Shown here piece by piece: positions 1 through 6,863 of a stretch of 12,967 nt of DNA (positions are counted from its first letter, which is position 1; each line of letters begins with the position of its first letter). The DNA comes from an uncultured Eubacteriales bacterium (GTDB lineage: Bacteria > Bacillota > Clostridia > Peptostreptococcales > Anaerovoracaceae). The DNA lies in assembly GCA_902793875.1 (NCBI GenBank), contig CADBFL010000025.1:1-12967 (forward strand), written 5' to 3'. The notes under the pieces are model-generated. The model was given only the letters and a program-made list of their open reading frames with translations, was not told the origin of the DNA and made no database searches. The position numbers and the translations under genes are program-made.

Positions 1-1
1 T

Positions 2-1711
2 ATATTACTCGCAGCTTTGCTTATAATTGCATCAATTGTTGTAGCGAGCTGCTCAAAGACTAATGACAATCAGGCTGACTTGCTTAGAGAGCATGCAGTT
101 TCCTTGGCAAATGAGCGAGGTGTCGCTGTTGCTTCGGCTGATAATCTTGAGCAGAAGGGGAAGATTGCAAATGAATCTTTCCCTCAAGGAATAATATCCA
201 GCGAGATTATCAACGAAGACAGTGACAGTCCGTTCCTTGTAGTTGTTGACTCAGATAAAAATGAGCCTGCAATTGTAAAACTCAGAGTATTCTCGTGTGT
301 TGACGGAGAAGTAAAGGAACTCGGATCTCAGTCGTTCAGATACAACGATTATGCCCCTGATACAGGGACTGTATATAAAGTCAATTCATATATACATAAT
401 AACGATGACAAAACGTATATCGTATTTGAAGAGTATGCTTCGCAGGGAGCAGCCGCAAACTTGGATGTTTGGCAGACTATTTATTCAGTTAAGGATAATG
501 AGCTTATCAAGGAGAAAGAACTTGGTTATCAGTTGATGGCCGGCCTTGCTTCAAGATGGCCACGGTTCTTTGTTGATGGTGAAGTGCTCGAGGGATATGC
601 AGAAGCGAATATGTCTGCAGATGATGTAGATGCCCTTGAGGCTGCAACGGAGAAGAACAGAGAATATTCCGAGAAAGCCATGTCTCAGTTCACTGAAATC
701 CGGCAGAGTTATGGCCTTAGTGCCCCGGATGATAATGTCGACCTGGATTTTGAATACAAGGGAGATGCATCGATCGCACAGGTTACTGTAGATTGCAATA
801 GCAACGAGTATGTCATAAAGTCCGGCGGCATAATAGTCGGAGATGCGAGCAGCGACAATGCAGGAGCTGAAAAAGAAACTGATGCAGAAGCAGATGCAAC
901 ACCGAATGTTTATGTCGAATATGCGAAGCTTCTCGAAGAAAACGCAGATGCAATCAAAAGCTATTCGTGGCAAAACGGAAACAGTGAATATGGGGCGAGA
1001 CCACTCAAACCTGTAGCATTCTGTGATATAAATGGTGACGGAGTACCTGAACTGTTTATGATGAAGAAAACGCTTGACGCATCAACTTCGAGTGTTGATA
1101 CTGCAGAACTCTTTATCTATACATTCAAGGACAATGCGATAAAAGAAGTTGCGTACGATCTATCGGCAGGTACTCGTTATTCGCATGATAGAGTCATAGA
1201 TGAATATGTAAGTGCCGGTGGTCGCTACTTGATATACAAAGGAAAGGGCAACACTCTGAACATGTATATCCTCAGCGGAGGAACCAGCCTCGTATATCAT
1301 GTATATTCATTTGCTGTAGATAAGGACTGTACACTTTCGTTAAAACAGGTAGTTGAAAACTATTATGAGATGGATAATCCGGGAAAGGTAGATATTTACT
1401 ACAAAGATGGAAAAGAAGTTTCAAATCAGGATGGTATCGCTGTATTCAAATCTGTCTTTACAGATTTCGATAAGCCGATAATCGGCAGCCAGTACGAAGA
1501 TGAAGATATTTCTACACTGACAAACCAGTTTAATGAAAATGATCTGCTGTCAATGAGTTATGAAGATGCTATATCATATTGCGAGTCGCATATGGAGCAG
1601 AAGAGTACTGCTATATCTGAATACTGCGAAAACTTTTTGATTTCCGGTCTTCATTCATTTCCGGAGGTAGAACTCGCGGAGCTCATCCATATTGCTGATC
1701 CCGTAGTCTGA
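2..1711 (+). CDS. Partial lipoprotein, function unknown, EF-hand-like D-x-N-x-DG motif; 3' end overlaps opine dehydrogenase gene
   Basis: The reading frame is open to the left edge, so the true start lies outside; an in-frame TTG at 17 has no visible ribosome site and is probably internal. The first residues form a hydrophobic stretch that ends in a lipobox, V-A-S-C, with the Cys codon at 50-52. This predicts a secreted, lipid-anchored protein on the outer face of the membrane. About 300 residues further on is a DINGDGVPEL motif (bases about 1024-1056), the calcium-binding-loop or FG-GAP-like pattern common in clostridial lipoproteins of unknown role. No catalytic domain is recognised. Bases up to about 1640 are AT-rich compared with everything downstream. 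The last 19 codons or so read antisense through the end of the opposing gene, so the natural C-terminus has probably been lost or replaced. The surface location is well supported; the function is unknown. Confidence 0.8.
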   Translation: MLLAALLIIASIVVASCSKTNDNQADLLREHAVSLANERGVAVASADNLEQKGKIANESFPQGIISSEIINEDSDSPFLVVVDSDKNEPAIVKLRVFSCVDGEVKELGSQSFRYNDYAPDTGTVYKVNSYIHNNDDKTYIVFEEYASQGAAANLDVWQTIYSVKDNELIKEKELGYQLMAGLASRWPRFFVDGEVLEGYAEANMSADDVDALEAATEKNREYSEKAMSQFTEIRQSYGLSAPDDNVDLDFEYKGDASIAQVTVDCNSNEYVIKSGGIIVGDASSDNAGAEKETDAEADATPNVYVEYAKLLEENADAIKSYSWQNGNSEYGARPLKPVAFCDINGDGVPELFMMKKTLDASTSSVDTAELFIYTFKDNAIKEVAYDLSAGTRYSHDRVIDEYVSAGGRYLIYKGKGNTLNMYILSGGTSLVYHVYSFAVDKDCTLSLKQVVENYYEMDNPGKVDIYYKDGKEVSNQDGIAVFKSVFTDFDKPIIGSQYEDEDISTLTNQFNENDLLSMSYEDAISYCESHMEQKSTAISEYCENFLISGLHSFPEVELAELIHIADPVV

Positions 1712-2896
1712 AAGATTCAGCTTATCGTTGATCACCGCTATATCGTCATACCATGCAAGAAGCTCTTCGATGCGGGGCATGGATACGCCGGCCAGCTTTC
1801 CTATCTGATGTATGATGTTGAGCCCGTAGGGAAAGTCTGCGGTAAAATAGCGGGAATGCAGATCCGGTATGAATCTGTCCGGGTCCACGTCATCGGGTTT
1901 TTCCCTGCGGCCGCGGAGTCTCTTGTCCAGCTTCTCTCTCCAGCTTGCCTTTCTCCTCATGTGGGATTCGATATGCTCTTTTTTCTGCTTCCTCCCGGAG
2001 CGAAGACCGGAAAGACCTCTGCCTCTTACAGATGCGGCGTCCGCAGCGACGCAGGGAGTTGTCAGGCCGAGCAGAGACGGTTCGGTGCTTATCGCTTTAG
2101 TCATATCAGCGACGGTATCCGCACTATAGAATTCTCTCTCGGAGACCACATGCTCAAGACCGAAACCGGGCAGAGCCCGGCATATCGCCTGTATCTCATC
2201 GTCGCATGCCATCAGCAGCTCGGATGAAGCATCATCCCATTCCTCATAAAAGAGAGGCACAGACCCGTAAGTCACTCCCGGTTCATAATCCCTGAAGATG
2301 GTGCGCAATCTGGAAGTGTGAAGTATAGGGTTTGACGGGGTGAGCGTCAGAGCCATAAAGCCCGGGAGTCTGACGCACGGGATGTCGTAGATGCTTTCGA
2401 TAATAGCGGCGCAGGTTTCAGTGTGATCAGAAGGCAGGGCTCCTACATACAGCTTCTCCTTGTATCCTGAGCAGCATACACTGCGTCCTCTCTCGGTCAG
2501 TCTGGCAATGGCAGGCACGCGGTCGATGCCGAAAAAAGTATTGCCGCGCTCTATGCAGTCCCTGAAGGCCAGCTCAAATCCGCCGTTGCCCGGAACGAAG
2601 CCTATCATGGTATGCGCATCGGTGTTATCATATATTATCTCGGCGAGAGGTATCATCATCGTCGGCGGCATGGTGATCATGATCATGTCCGCATCGCGAA
2701 ATGCTTCGTGCGGATCACATGTCGCTTTGGATATGTCTCCTTCGTGGATGATGCAGCCGTCTTTGTCTACGATGGTGAGGTGATCGGCAAAATGCCCGGG
2801 GACTGAAGTGAACATGGTGACTTCATGACCCTTCTCAGCACAGTGAACTGCGAACTGAGTACCGATATTACCTCCTCCTGCAACTGTGATTTTCAA
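1655..2896 (-). CDS. NAD(P)-dependent opine/octopine dehydrogenase family protein
   Basis: Opine dehydrogenases reductively condense an amino acid with a 2-oxo acid (or run the reverse reaction) using NAD(P)H in the cytoplasm. An N-terminal Rossmann motif, GGGNIG, is at residues 7-12. The NPILH motif (H193) matches the catalytic His region, and a TADFPYGL segment (D354) matches the family's conserved Asp-Pro-x-Gly-Leu motif. The C-terminal helical domain continues with G-V-x-x-P at about 370-374. I chose the TTG at 2896: GGAGGG lies 7 bases upstream (2904-2909) and the protein then begins MKITVAGGGN, as relatives do. A GTG at 2911 would overlap that ribosome site. Residues about 283-335 form an unusually Arg/Lys-rich insert just before the Asp motif. 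It is transcribed alone, divergent from the STAS gene. The substrate cannot be told; a ketopantoate-reductase-like or glycerol-3-phosphate-dehydrogenase-like enzyme is less likely given the NPxxH motif. Confidence 0.85.
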   Translation of the reverse strand: MKITVAGGGNIGTQFAVHCAEKGHEVTMFTSVPGHFADHLTIVDKDGCIIHEGDISKATCDPHEAFRDADMIMITMPPTMMIPLAEIIYDNTDAHTMIGFVPGNGGFELAFRDCIERGNTFFGIDRVPAIARLTERGRSVCCSGYKEKLYVGALPSDHTETCAAIIESIYDIPCVRLPGFMALTLTPSNPILHTSRLRTIFRDYEPGVTYGSVPLFYEEWDDASSELLMACDDEIQAICRALPGFGLEHVVSEREFYSADTVADMTKAISTEPSLLGLTTPCVAADAASVRGRGLSGLRSGRKQKKEHIESHMRRKASWREKLDKRLRGRREKPDDVDPDRFIPDLHSRYFTADFPYGLNIIHQIGKLAGVSMPRIEELLAWYDDIAVINDKLNLSDYGISNMDELREFYLRK

Positions 2897-2941
2897 TCTC
2901 CGACCCTCCACATCTCTGACAAGTGGTTCACAATATCGACA

Positions 2942-2969
2942 ATTATACCTGAGAACGGTAAAAAAACAA
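2942..2969 (-). promoter_or_regulatory. Promoter for the opine dehydrogenase gene
   Basis: On the minus strand there is a perfect -10 hexamer TATAAT (2947-2942) with TTGTTT (2969-2964) 16 bases upstream as a weak -35. It would start transcription about 40 bases before the TTG start codon. The T-rich tract beside the -35 may help as an UP-like element. The call rests on the -10 match and its placement. Confidence 0.5.
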
Positions 2970-2996
2970 GAAAAAGTATTCCGGCGGCATCACGAC

Positions 2997-3014
2997 GGTC
3001 CGGGCGTCCGGACC
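2997..3014. other. Perfect 7-bp inverted repeat in the divergent intergenic region
   Basis: GGTCCGG and CCGGACC flank a 4-base GCGT spacer. The repeat lies between the divergent opine dehydrogenase and STAS genes, upstream of both candidate -10 boxes. It could be an operator for a dimeric regulator or an RNA hairpin. No T-run follows directly, so it is not a typical terminator. Apart from this repeat, a second small one (ATGCG..CGCAT, about 3043-3057) and the two promoters, the 200-base gap holds nothing I recognise. Confidence 0.35.
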
Positions 3015-3064
3015 CCGGGATTCGATGCAGTCATTTTTTACTATGCGGCAAGCGCATGCTCATA

Positions 3065-3070
3065 TATAAT
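3065..3070 (+). promoter_or_regulatory. Candidate -10 element for the STAS-phosphatase operon
   Basis: A perfect TATAAT lies 26 bases before the chosen STAS start codon, but no good -35 is seen at normal spacing. If used, transcription would begin near 3077, which leaves a leader of about 20 bases that includes the AGAGG ribosome site. This would place the upstream ATG at 3076 at or before the RNA start and supports the ATG at 3097 as the real start. Confidence 0.35.
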
Positions 3071-3096
3071 TATGAATGGAAAGAGAGGAAATGTAT

Positions 3097-3402
3097 ATGG
3101 GATTGACAAAGACATACAACGAAGGCGTATACACCGTATGCGTAAATGAAAACCTCACTGCCGTCACCTCGCCGGAGCTTGAAGCGGAGCTGAAGGATAT
3201 GCCTGAAGACATTGAAGAGCTGGTGATCGATCTCAGCGGGATCGACTATATGTCATCGGCGGGCCTGAGAGTGATGCTCAGTCTGCAGCAGAGGATGAAT
3301 GAAAAGGGGGCAAAACTGACAGTCCGCGGCGTAAGAGGCATGGTGCGGGATATCTTTGAAGAGACGGGCTTTGTGAATCTTTTTCACATCGAAGATCAAT
3401 AG
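3097..3402 (+). CDS. STAS-domain anti-sigma factor antagonist (SpoIIAA/RsbV-like)
   Basis: A 101-residue single STAS domain, the usual length of SpoIIAA/RsbV proteins. These are cytosolic switch proteins: an HATPase kinase phosphorylates a conserved serine and a PP2C phosphatase removes the phosphate. Unphosphorylated, they bind the kinase and release its partner. The signature runs LVIDLSGIDYMSSAGL (42-57). Aligned to B. subtilis SpoIIAA, S54 takes the place of phospho-Ser58, with S53 in place of the preceding Asp. I chose the ATG at 3097 because AGAGG (3084-3088) lies 8 bases upstream; in-frame ATGs at 3076 and 3091 are badly spaced. The stop is one base from the next ATG, so the two genes are almost certainly co-transcribed and translationally coupled. 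No sigma factor or free-standing RsbW kinase follows; the only HATPase domain in the window is in the transporter fusion further right. Confidence 0.9.
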   Translation: MGLTKTYNEGVYTVCVNENLTAVTSPELEAELKDMPEDIEELVIDLSGIDYMSSAGLRVMLSLQQRMNEKGAKLTVRGVRGMVRDIFEETGFVNLFHIEDQ

Positions 3403-3403
3403 A

Positions 3404-5086
3404 ATGAAAAAACAGGTATCGCTGAAAACAAAATCTTTCAGGGTGATCCTCGTTGTTTCGCTGATACTGATCCTGCTGGGCAGCATGACCGGCCTGGCTC
3501 TGTACGCGTATGGCACTCTGCATAACTATAAGAGCGAATCCAGGCATCTCATAAGCTATACTCTCTCCCTGGAGGATCAGGAATATATTGAAAAGATCTT
3601 CAGCGAGACGAAGAAAGTGTACGAAAGCATGCCTGATGATGTGCGGGCGTACCCACGGTCAAAAAAATTCATTGATGAATGCCTGCCTCTGGCAGACGCT
3701 GAATTCTTCGCTGCGAGAGACATCCTCGTGAAGTGCCGTGAGGAGACAGAGCAGAAAAACACAGCGTTCGTATTCACTGACCCCTCGAATAACGCTCTCG
3801 TATATGTGATAGACGGCGATGATGAGGACTGGGCTTTTCTGCCGGGGCAGTGGATAAAGGCGGATCCGGATGAGATCGAAGACATAGAAAATTCAACATG
3901 GCGTCTGAACATCACTCATGAAGATGAGTACGGATGGGTCGGAACGGACTATGCGCCGATATATGATACGAAGGGCGGACAGATCGGATATGCCATCATG
4001 GATCTTGATCTGAACTATTTCATGGGACGCATTTCCGGGTTCCTGACAGTGCTGCTGCCTGCAGCGGCGATCCTGGTGCTTATGCTGGCTTTCCTGTCCT
4101 CGAGCCTTCTGAGAAAGCATATCATCTCGCATCTGACATCCATGGCGGATGCCGCGCGGGAATATACGACGCTTGATAAAGTCAGCCAGCCAGATGACGC
4201 TCCTTTCGTCTTCGAAGGCCTTGACATAAATACCTCGGACGAACTGGAGGAGCTCTGGCGCAGCATGTCCGAAATGGAGAAGGATTTCAGGGACAGCATG
4301 ATACGTCTGCGCAGCATAACCTCGGAGCAGGAGAGAATGAGCGCGGAGCTTTCGATAGCGACCGCGATCCAGGAAGGGACTCTGCCTAAGGAATTCCCGG
4401 CGTTTCCTGACAGGAGCGAGTTCGATATCTACGCGTCCATGATACCTGCAAAGGAAGTCGGCGGCGATCTTTATGACTTTTTCATGACAGATGATGATCA
4501 CCTTGTCATGGTGATAGCGGACGTATCCGGAAAAGGAGTCTCGGCGGCCCTGTTCATGGTGATCGCCAAGACTCTGATACAGAACCAGGCCGAAGTCGGC
4601 GGACAGGATCCGGCTGATGTGCTCAGCCATGTGAATGACAAGCTCATGAGGATAAACAAGGCGTTCATGTTCGTGACGACATGGATGGGGATACTGACCA
4701 TATCCACCGGAGAGCTGATATATGTCGATGCGGGCCATGAGTATCCGGCAATATGCCGCAGCGGAAAAGAGTTCGAAATAGTCAAGGATGTGCACGGGAT
4801 ACCTATGGCTGCCACCAGCCAGGCGCAGTTCACATCGGGAACGATCAGTCTGGAACGAGGAGATACGATCTTCCTGTATACCGACGGCGTGCCGGAAGCG
4901 AATAACGCGTCCGGCGAGATGTTCGGAACACAGAGGCTGCTCAGGGCTCTCAACAGTGATCCGGGCGCTGCGCCTGAGGTCATAGACAGGAACGTGCATG
5001 AGGAACTTGCCGCTTTTGTACAGAACGCTCCGCAGTTCGATGATATCACCATGCTGACGTTCAGGTATTTCGGAAGCGCGGAATGA
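3404..5086 (+). CDS. Membrane-bound PP2C-type serine phosphatase (RsbU/SpoIIE-like) with extracytoplasmic sensor and HAMP-like linker
   Basis: A 560-residue sensor phosphatase that should dephosphorylate the STAS protein encoded just upstream. Order of parts: transmembrane helix 13-36; extracytoplasmic region about 38-208, whose end (GWVGTDYAPIYDTKGG, 177-192) resembles Cache-type sensor folds; second transmembrane helix about 211-236; a HAMP-like/coiled-coil linker about 237-325; PP2C/SpoIIE domain about 325-556. Metal-binding acidic residues are all present: D355 in GGDLYD, D373 in ADVSGKG, D494 in YTDG and D546/D547 in FDDIT. It should therefore be an active Mn/Mg phosphatase. The start ATG follows the STAS stop by one base with no strong ribosome site of its own, consistent with coupling. 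The signal sensed outside the cell is unknown. No receiver domain is present, so input probably comes through the membrane. Confidence 0.92.
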   Translation: MKKQVSLKTKSFRVILVVSLILILLGSMTGLALYAYGTLHNYKSESRHLISYTLSLEDQEYIEKIFSETKKVYESMPDDVRAYPRSKKFIDECLPLADAEFFAARDILVKCREETEQKNTAFVFTDPSNNALVYVIDGDDEDWAFLPGQWIKADPDEIEDIENSTWRLNITHEDEYGWVGTDYAPIYDTKGGQIGYAIMDLDLNYFMGRISGFLTVLLPAAAILVLMLAFLSSSLLRKHIISHLTSMADAAREYTTLDKVSQPDDAPFVFEGLDINTSDELEELWRSMSEMEKDFRDSMIRLRSITSEQERMSAELSIATAIQEGTLPKEFPAFPDRSEFDIYASMIPAKEVGGDLYDFFMTDDDHLVMVIADVSGKGVSAALFMVIAKTLIQNQAEVGGQDPADVLSHVNDKLMRINKAFMFVTTWMGILTISTGELIYVDAGHEYPAICRSGKEFEIVKDVHGIPMAATSQAQFTSGTISLERGDTIFLYTDGVPEANNASGEMFGTQRLLRALNSDPGAAPEVIDRNVHEELAAFVQNAPQFDDITMLTFRYFGSAE

Positions 5087-5165
5087 CAGCATCGGATACC
5101 GTCTGATACCGGAGGTCTCCTGAAGGCGCTCGTGTTTGTATAAATAATGAAAGCGTATTGACGCA

Positions 5166-5194
5166 GGCAGCAGCTGCCCGGAAACCGGAGCTGC
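5166..5194 (+). other. Leader hairpin(s) upstream of the double-glycine peptide gene
   Basis: GCAGCT (5170-5175) pairs with AGCTGC (5189-5194), and CCGG (5178-5181) with CCGG (5185-5188), around an AAA loop, leaving a 2-base bulge. A competing hairpin, GGCAG-CAG-CTGCC (5166-5178), uses the same bases, so only one can form at a time. The ribosome site follows 11 bases later. No T-run follows, so this is not a plain terminator; it may affect translation of the peptide. A TATAAA at 5139-5144 could be a -10 box but lacks a -35. The remainder of the 132-base gap shows nothing recognisable. Confidence 0.35.
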
Positions 5195-5218
5195 GTATCG
5201 AAAGCAGGTGTAAGAGCA

Positions 5219-5428
5219 ATGAAAAACAAGAAAAATATCGGAAACGGATACAATGAAGATGCTGAAAGCACTCAGCTGCTGAGCCTCGAAGAAATAGGTG
5301 AGGTCGCGGGCGGAGAGACCGCAGAGGATCGCGAGCTCCTGAGATGCAATGCCAAGACCTATGCGGGAGATCTTTCAGCTGCCGCGAGGAGTGAAGCGAT
5401 CAGAAAGGTGCTGGGCAATAAAAAATAA
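5219..5428 (+). CDS. Small peptide with double-glycine (bacteriocin/RiPP-type) leader
   Basis: A 69-residue product with AGGTG (5206-5210) 8 bases before the ATG. Residues 21-32, LSLEEIGEVAGG, match the double-glycine leader consensus position by position: L at -12, S at -11, E at -8, a hydrophobic residue at -7, V at -4 and GG at -2/-1. Such leaders are cut after GG by the C39 peptidase domain of dedicated ABC exporters. The leader would be residues 1-32 (basic start, MKNKKNIGNG) and the released peptide residues 33-69, hydrophilic with one Cys (C43), an Ala-rich middle and a basic end. One Cys and no clustered Ser/Thr argue against a typical lantibiotic; an unmodified bacteriocin or signalling peptide is possible. 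No peptidase-exporter, modification enzyme or immunity gene is seen nearby, so processing would have to be supplied elsewhere. The coding frame and motif are clear; the role is inferred. Confidence 0.7.
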   Translation: MKNKKNIGNGYNEDAESTQLLSLEEIGEVAGGETAEDRELLRCNAKTYAGDLSAAARSEAIRKVLGNKK

Positions 5429-5460
5429 AAGTGCAATAACGATTTGCTTTTTCGGCAGCG

Positions 5461-5487
5461 ATCCCGTTGGAGTCCTGACGGGATTTT
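5461..5487 (+). terminator. Probable intrinsic terminator after the peptide gene
   Basis: ATCCCGT (5461-5467) pairs with ACGGGAT (5478-5484) around a 10-base loop and is followed by TTT. The 7-bp stem and short T-run make it a modest terminator. It separates the peptide gene from the amidohydrolase unit, whose own promoter begins within it. Confidence 0.5.
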
Positions 5488-5488
5488 A

Positions 5489-5497
5489 TGATATAAT
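5489..5497 (+). promoter_or_regulatory. Extended -10 promoter for the amidohydrolase operon
   Basis: TGATATAAT is a perfect extended -10 (TGn plus TATAAT). A weak -35, TTGGAG (5467-5472), is 19 bases upstream inside the preceding terminator hairpin. Transcription would start near 5504, giving a leader of about 65 bases that carries a GCGGGA/TCCCGC inverted repeat (5508-5513 and 5525-5530). Confidence 0.55.
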
Positions 5498-5568
5498 GAA
5501 CGGGAACGCGGGAACGAATGACCGTCCCGCATGCAGTTTACAGATCTGATTTTGAGAAGAGGGCGAAA

Positions 5569-6846
5569 ATGAGAAAAAGACATTATTTGAAGACCGCTTT
5601 CGTCGGAGGGCAGCTGATCACCGGAAGGCACAAGGATGCTATGCAGAATTCACTCGTCATGATCGACCGCGGTGAGATCCTGTATGCCGGAGAGAGAAAA
5701 GCCGATATGGAACCTCTCCTGAAGGAATTCGATGTGATGGATATCACGGGCAAGACCATCATGCCGGGCCTTATCGACACACACCTGCACTTCAGCGGAA
5801 ACCTGAACGACAACGACTCAGACTGGGTAAGAGAACCTCTCCTTCAGAAGACGGTAATGGCCGTGCAGCAGGCGCATGAGTGCCTCGAGAACGGACTTAC
5901 GACAGTCGGCGAGATATCAAGATTCGGCATACCTATCAGGGACATGACCAATTCGGGCCAGATGCAGGGACCGAGGATCATTGCTTCGGGAAGAGGCTTC
6001 TGCGCTACGGCGTCGCACGGCGACTCGCACAACTGCAGCATAGAAGAGGTCGCAGCGGGACATCCGTGGGCCGAGGTGGTCGACGGACCGTGGGAACTCA
6101 GAAAAGCCGTCAGACGCAGGCAGAGAGAATGTCCTGACGCCATCAAGATCTGGGCGACAGGCGGCGGCATCTACAGATGGGACACATCCCGCGATCATCA
6201 CTATACATACGAAGAGATCAAGGCTGTAGTTGACGAAGCTGCGATGAGAGGCATCCCTGTATGGTCGCATACATACGGAAAGACAGGGCCTTCCGTCGAG
6301 GCAGGCGTGGACTTCATCATACACGGCTTCGAGATCGATGAGAATGACATGGAAAAGATGTACGACAAGGGCATATGCTTCTGTCCGACGATCAACTTCC
6401 TGCCGGCATGGCTGGCGACATATCCGCCGACATATATCCCGGGAGTCCACGATAAGTACGAAGGAGCAACGCTTGTGGATAAGGAGCTTGCAAGGCTCTA
6501 TGACAACGTCAACAAGGCTTACAAGATGGGCGTCATTATCACGGTAGGCTCCGACAGCTTCAATTCGGATTCCACGCCTTACGGGATCACGGCGATCGGA
6601 GAGATCCACAGGTTCGTAGACTGCTGCGGCATGAGCGAGATGGACGCCATCATCGCCGGAACGGCAAACGGGGCAAGAGCTCTTGGCTGCTACCACGTCA
6701 CGGGATCTATCACGAGAGGCAAGAACGCCGACATGATCATCCTGAACGGAGATCCTCTCAAGAGCATCTACGATATCGATGTGGAAAAGATGGATATGGT
6801 GATCAAGGACGGAGAGGAAGTCCTCCGTTACAGGAATGAGAAATAG
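5569..6846 (+). CDS. Metal-dependent amidohydrolase family protein
   Basis: A 425-residue cytosolic amidohydrolase (TIM-barrel metal hydrolase), of the group that includes imidazolonepropionase-like enzymes and Xaa-Arg/Xaa-Pro dipeptidases. An N-terminal beta-sandwich part leads into GLIDTHLH. Metal ligands seen in order: H72 and H74 (HxH), K193 in IKIWATGGG (likely the bridging, carboxylated lysine), H234 in VWSHTYG, H252 in IHGFE, and D329 in GSDS. The usual C-terminal strand with GKNADMIIL-x-GDP is present, so the enzyme looks complete and active. I chose ATG 5569 because AGAGGG (5558-5563) lies 5 bases upstream; an in-frame ATG at 5518 would add 17 residues of non-family sequence and lies close to the promoter. 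The next gene follows after 17 bases. The substrate, probably an N-acyl or dipeptide-like amide or a cyclic amide, cannot be read from sequence alone. Confidence 0.9.
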   Translation: MRKRHYLKTAFVGGQLITGRHKDAMQNSLVMIDRGEILYAGERKADMEPLLKEFDVMDITGKTIMPGLIDTHLHFSGNLNDNDSDWVREPLLQKTVMAVQQAHECLENGLTTVGEISRFGIPIRDMTNSGQMQGPRIIASGRGFCATASHGDSHNCSIEEVAAGHPWAEVVDGPWELRKAVRRRQRECPDAIKIWATGGGIYRWDTSRDHHYTYEEIKAVVDEAAMRGIPVWSHTYGKTGPSVEAGVDFIIHGFEIDENDMEKMYDKGICFCPTINFLPAWLATYPPTYIPGVHDKYEGATLVDKELARLYDNVNKAYKMGVIITVGSDSFNSDSTPYGITAIGEIHRFVDCCGMSEMDAIIAGTANGARALGCYHVTGSITRGKNADMIILNGDPLKSIYDIDVEKMDMVIKDGEEVLRYRNEK

Positions 6847-6863
6847 CGCAGGAGGGCAGAGAA

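Noticed and set aside
2997..3040. Hairpin plus later T-run (3034-3039) as a terminator
   Set aside because: The Ts begin about 20 bases after the stem and the site lies between divergent genes, where no transcript needs to end.
3893..5092. Long minus-strand open frame of 399 codons opposite the phosphatase gene
   Set aside because: It mirrors the SpoIIE-like gene, has a His/Arg-rich composition typical of antisense translation, and shows no domain or ribosome site.
4498..5271. Minus-strand frame of 257 codons beginning with a hydrophobic stretch
   Set aside because: The hydrophobic start comes from antisense of a Lys/Glu-rich region before and within the small peptide gene; no ribosome site and no conserved motif.
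5518..5568. Upstream in-frame ATG for the amidohydrolase
   Set aside because: It has no ribosome site, lies only about 14 bases from the predicted transcription start, and adds residues outside the family; ATG 5569 has AGAGGG at good spacing.
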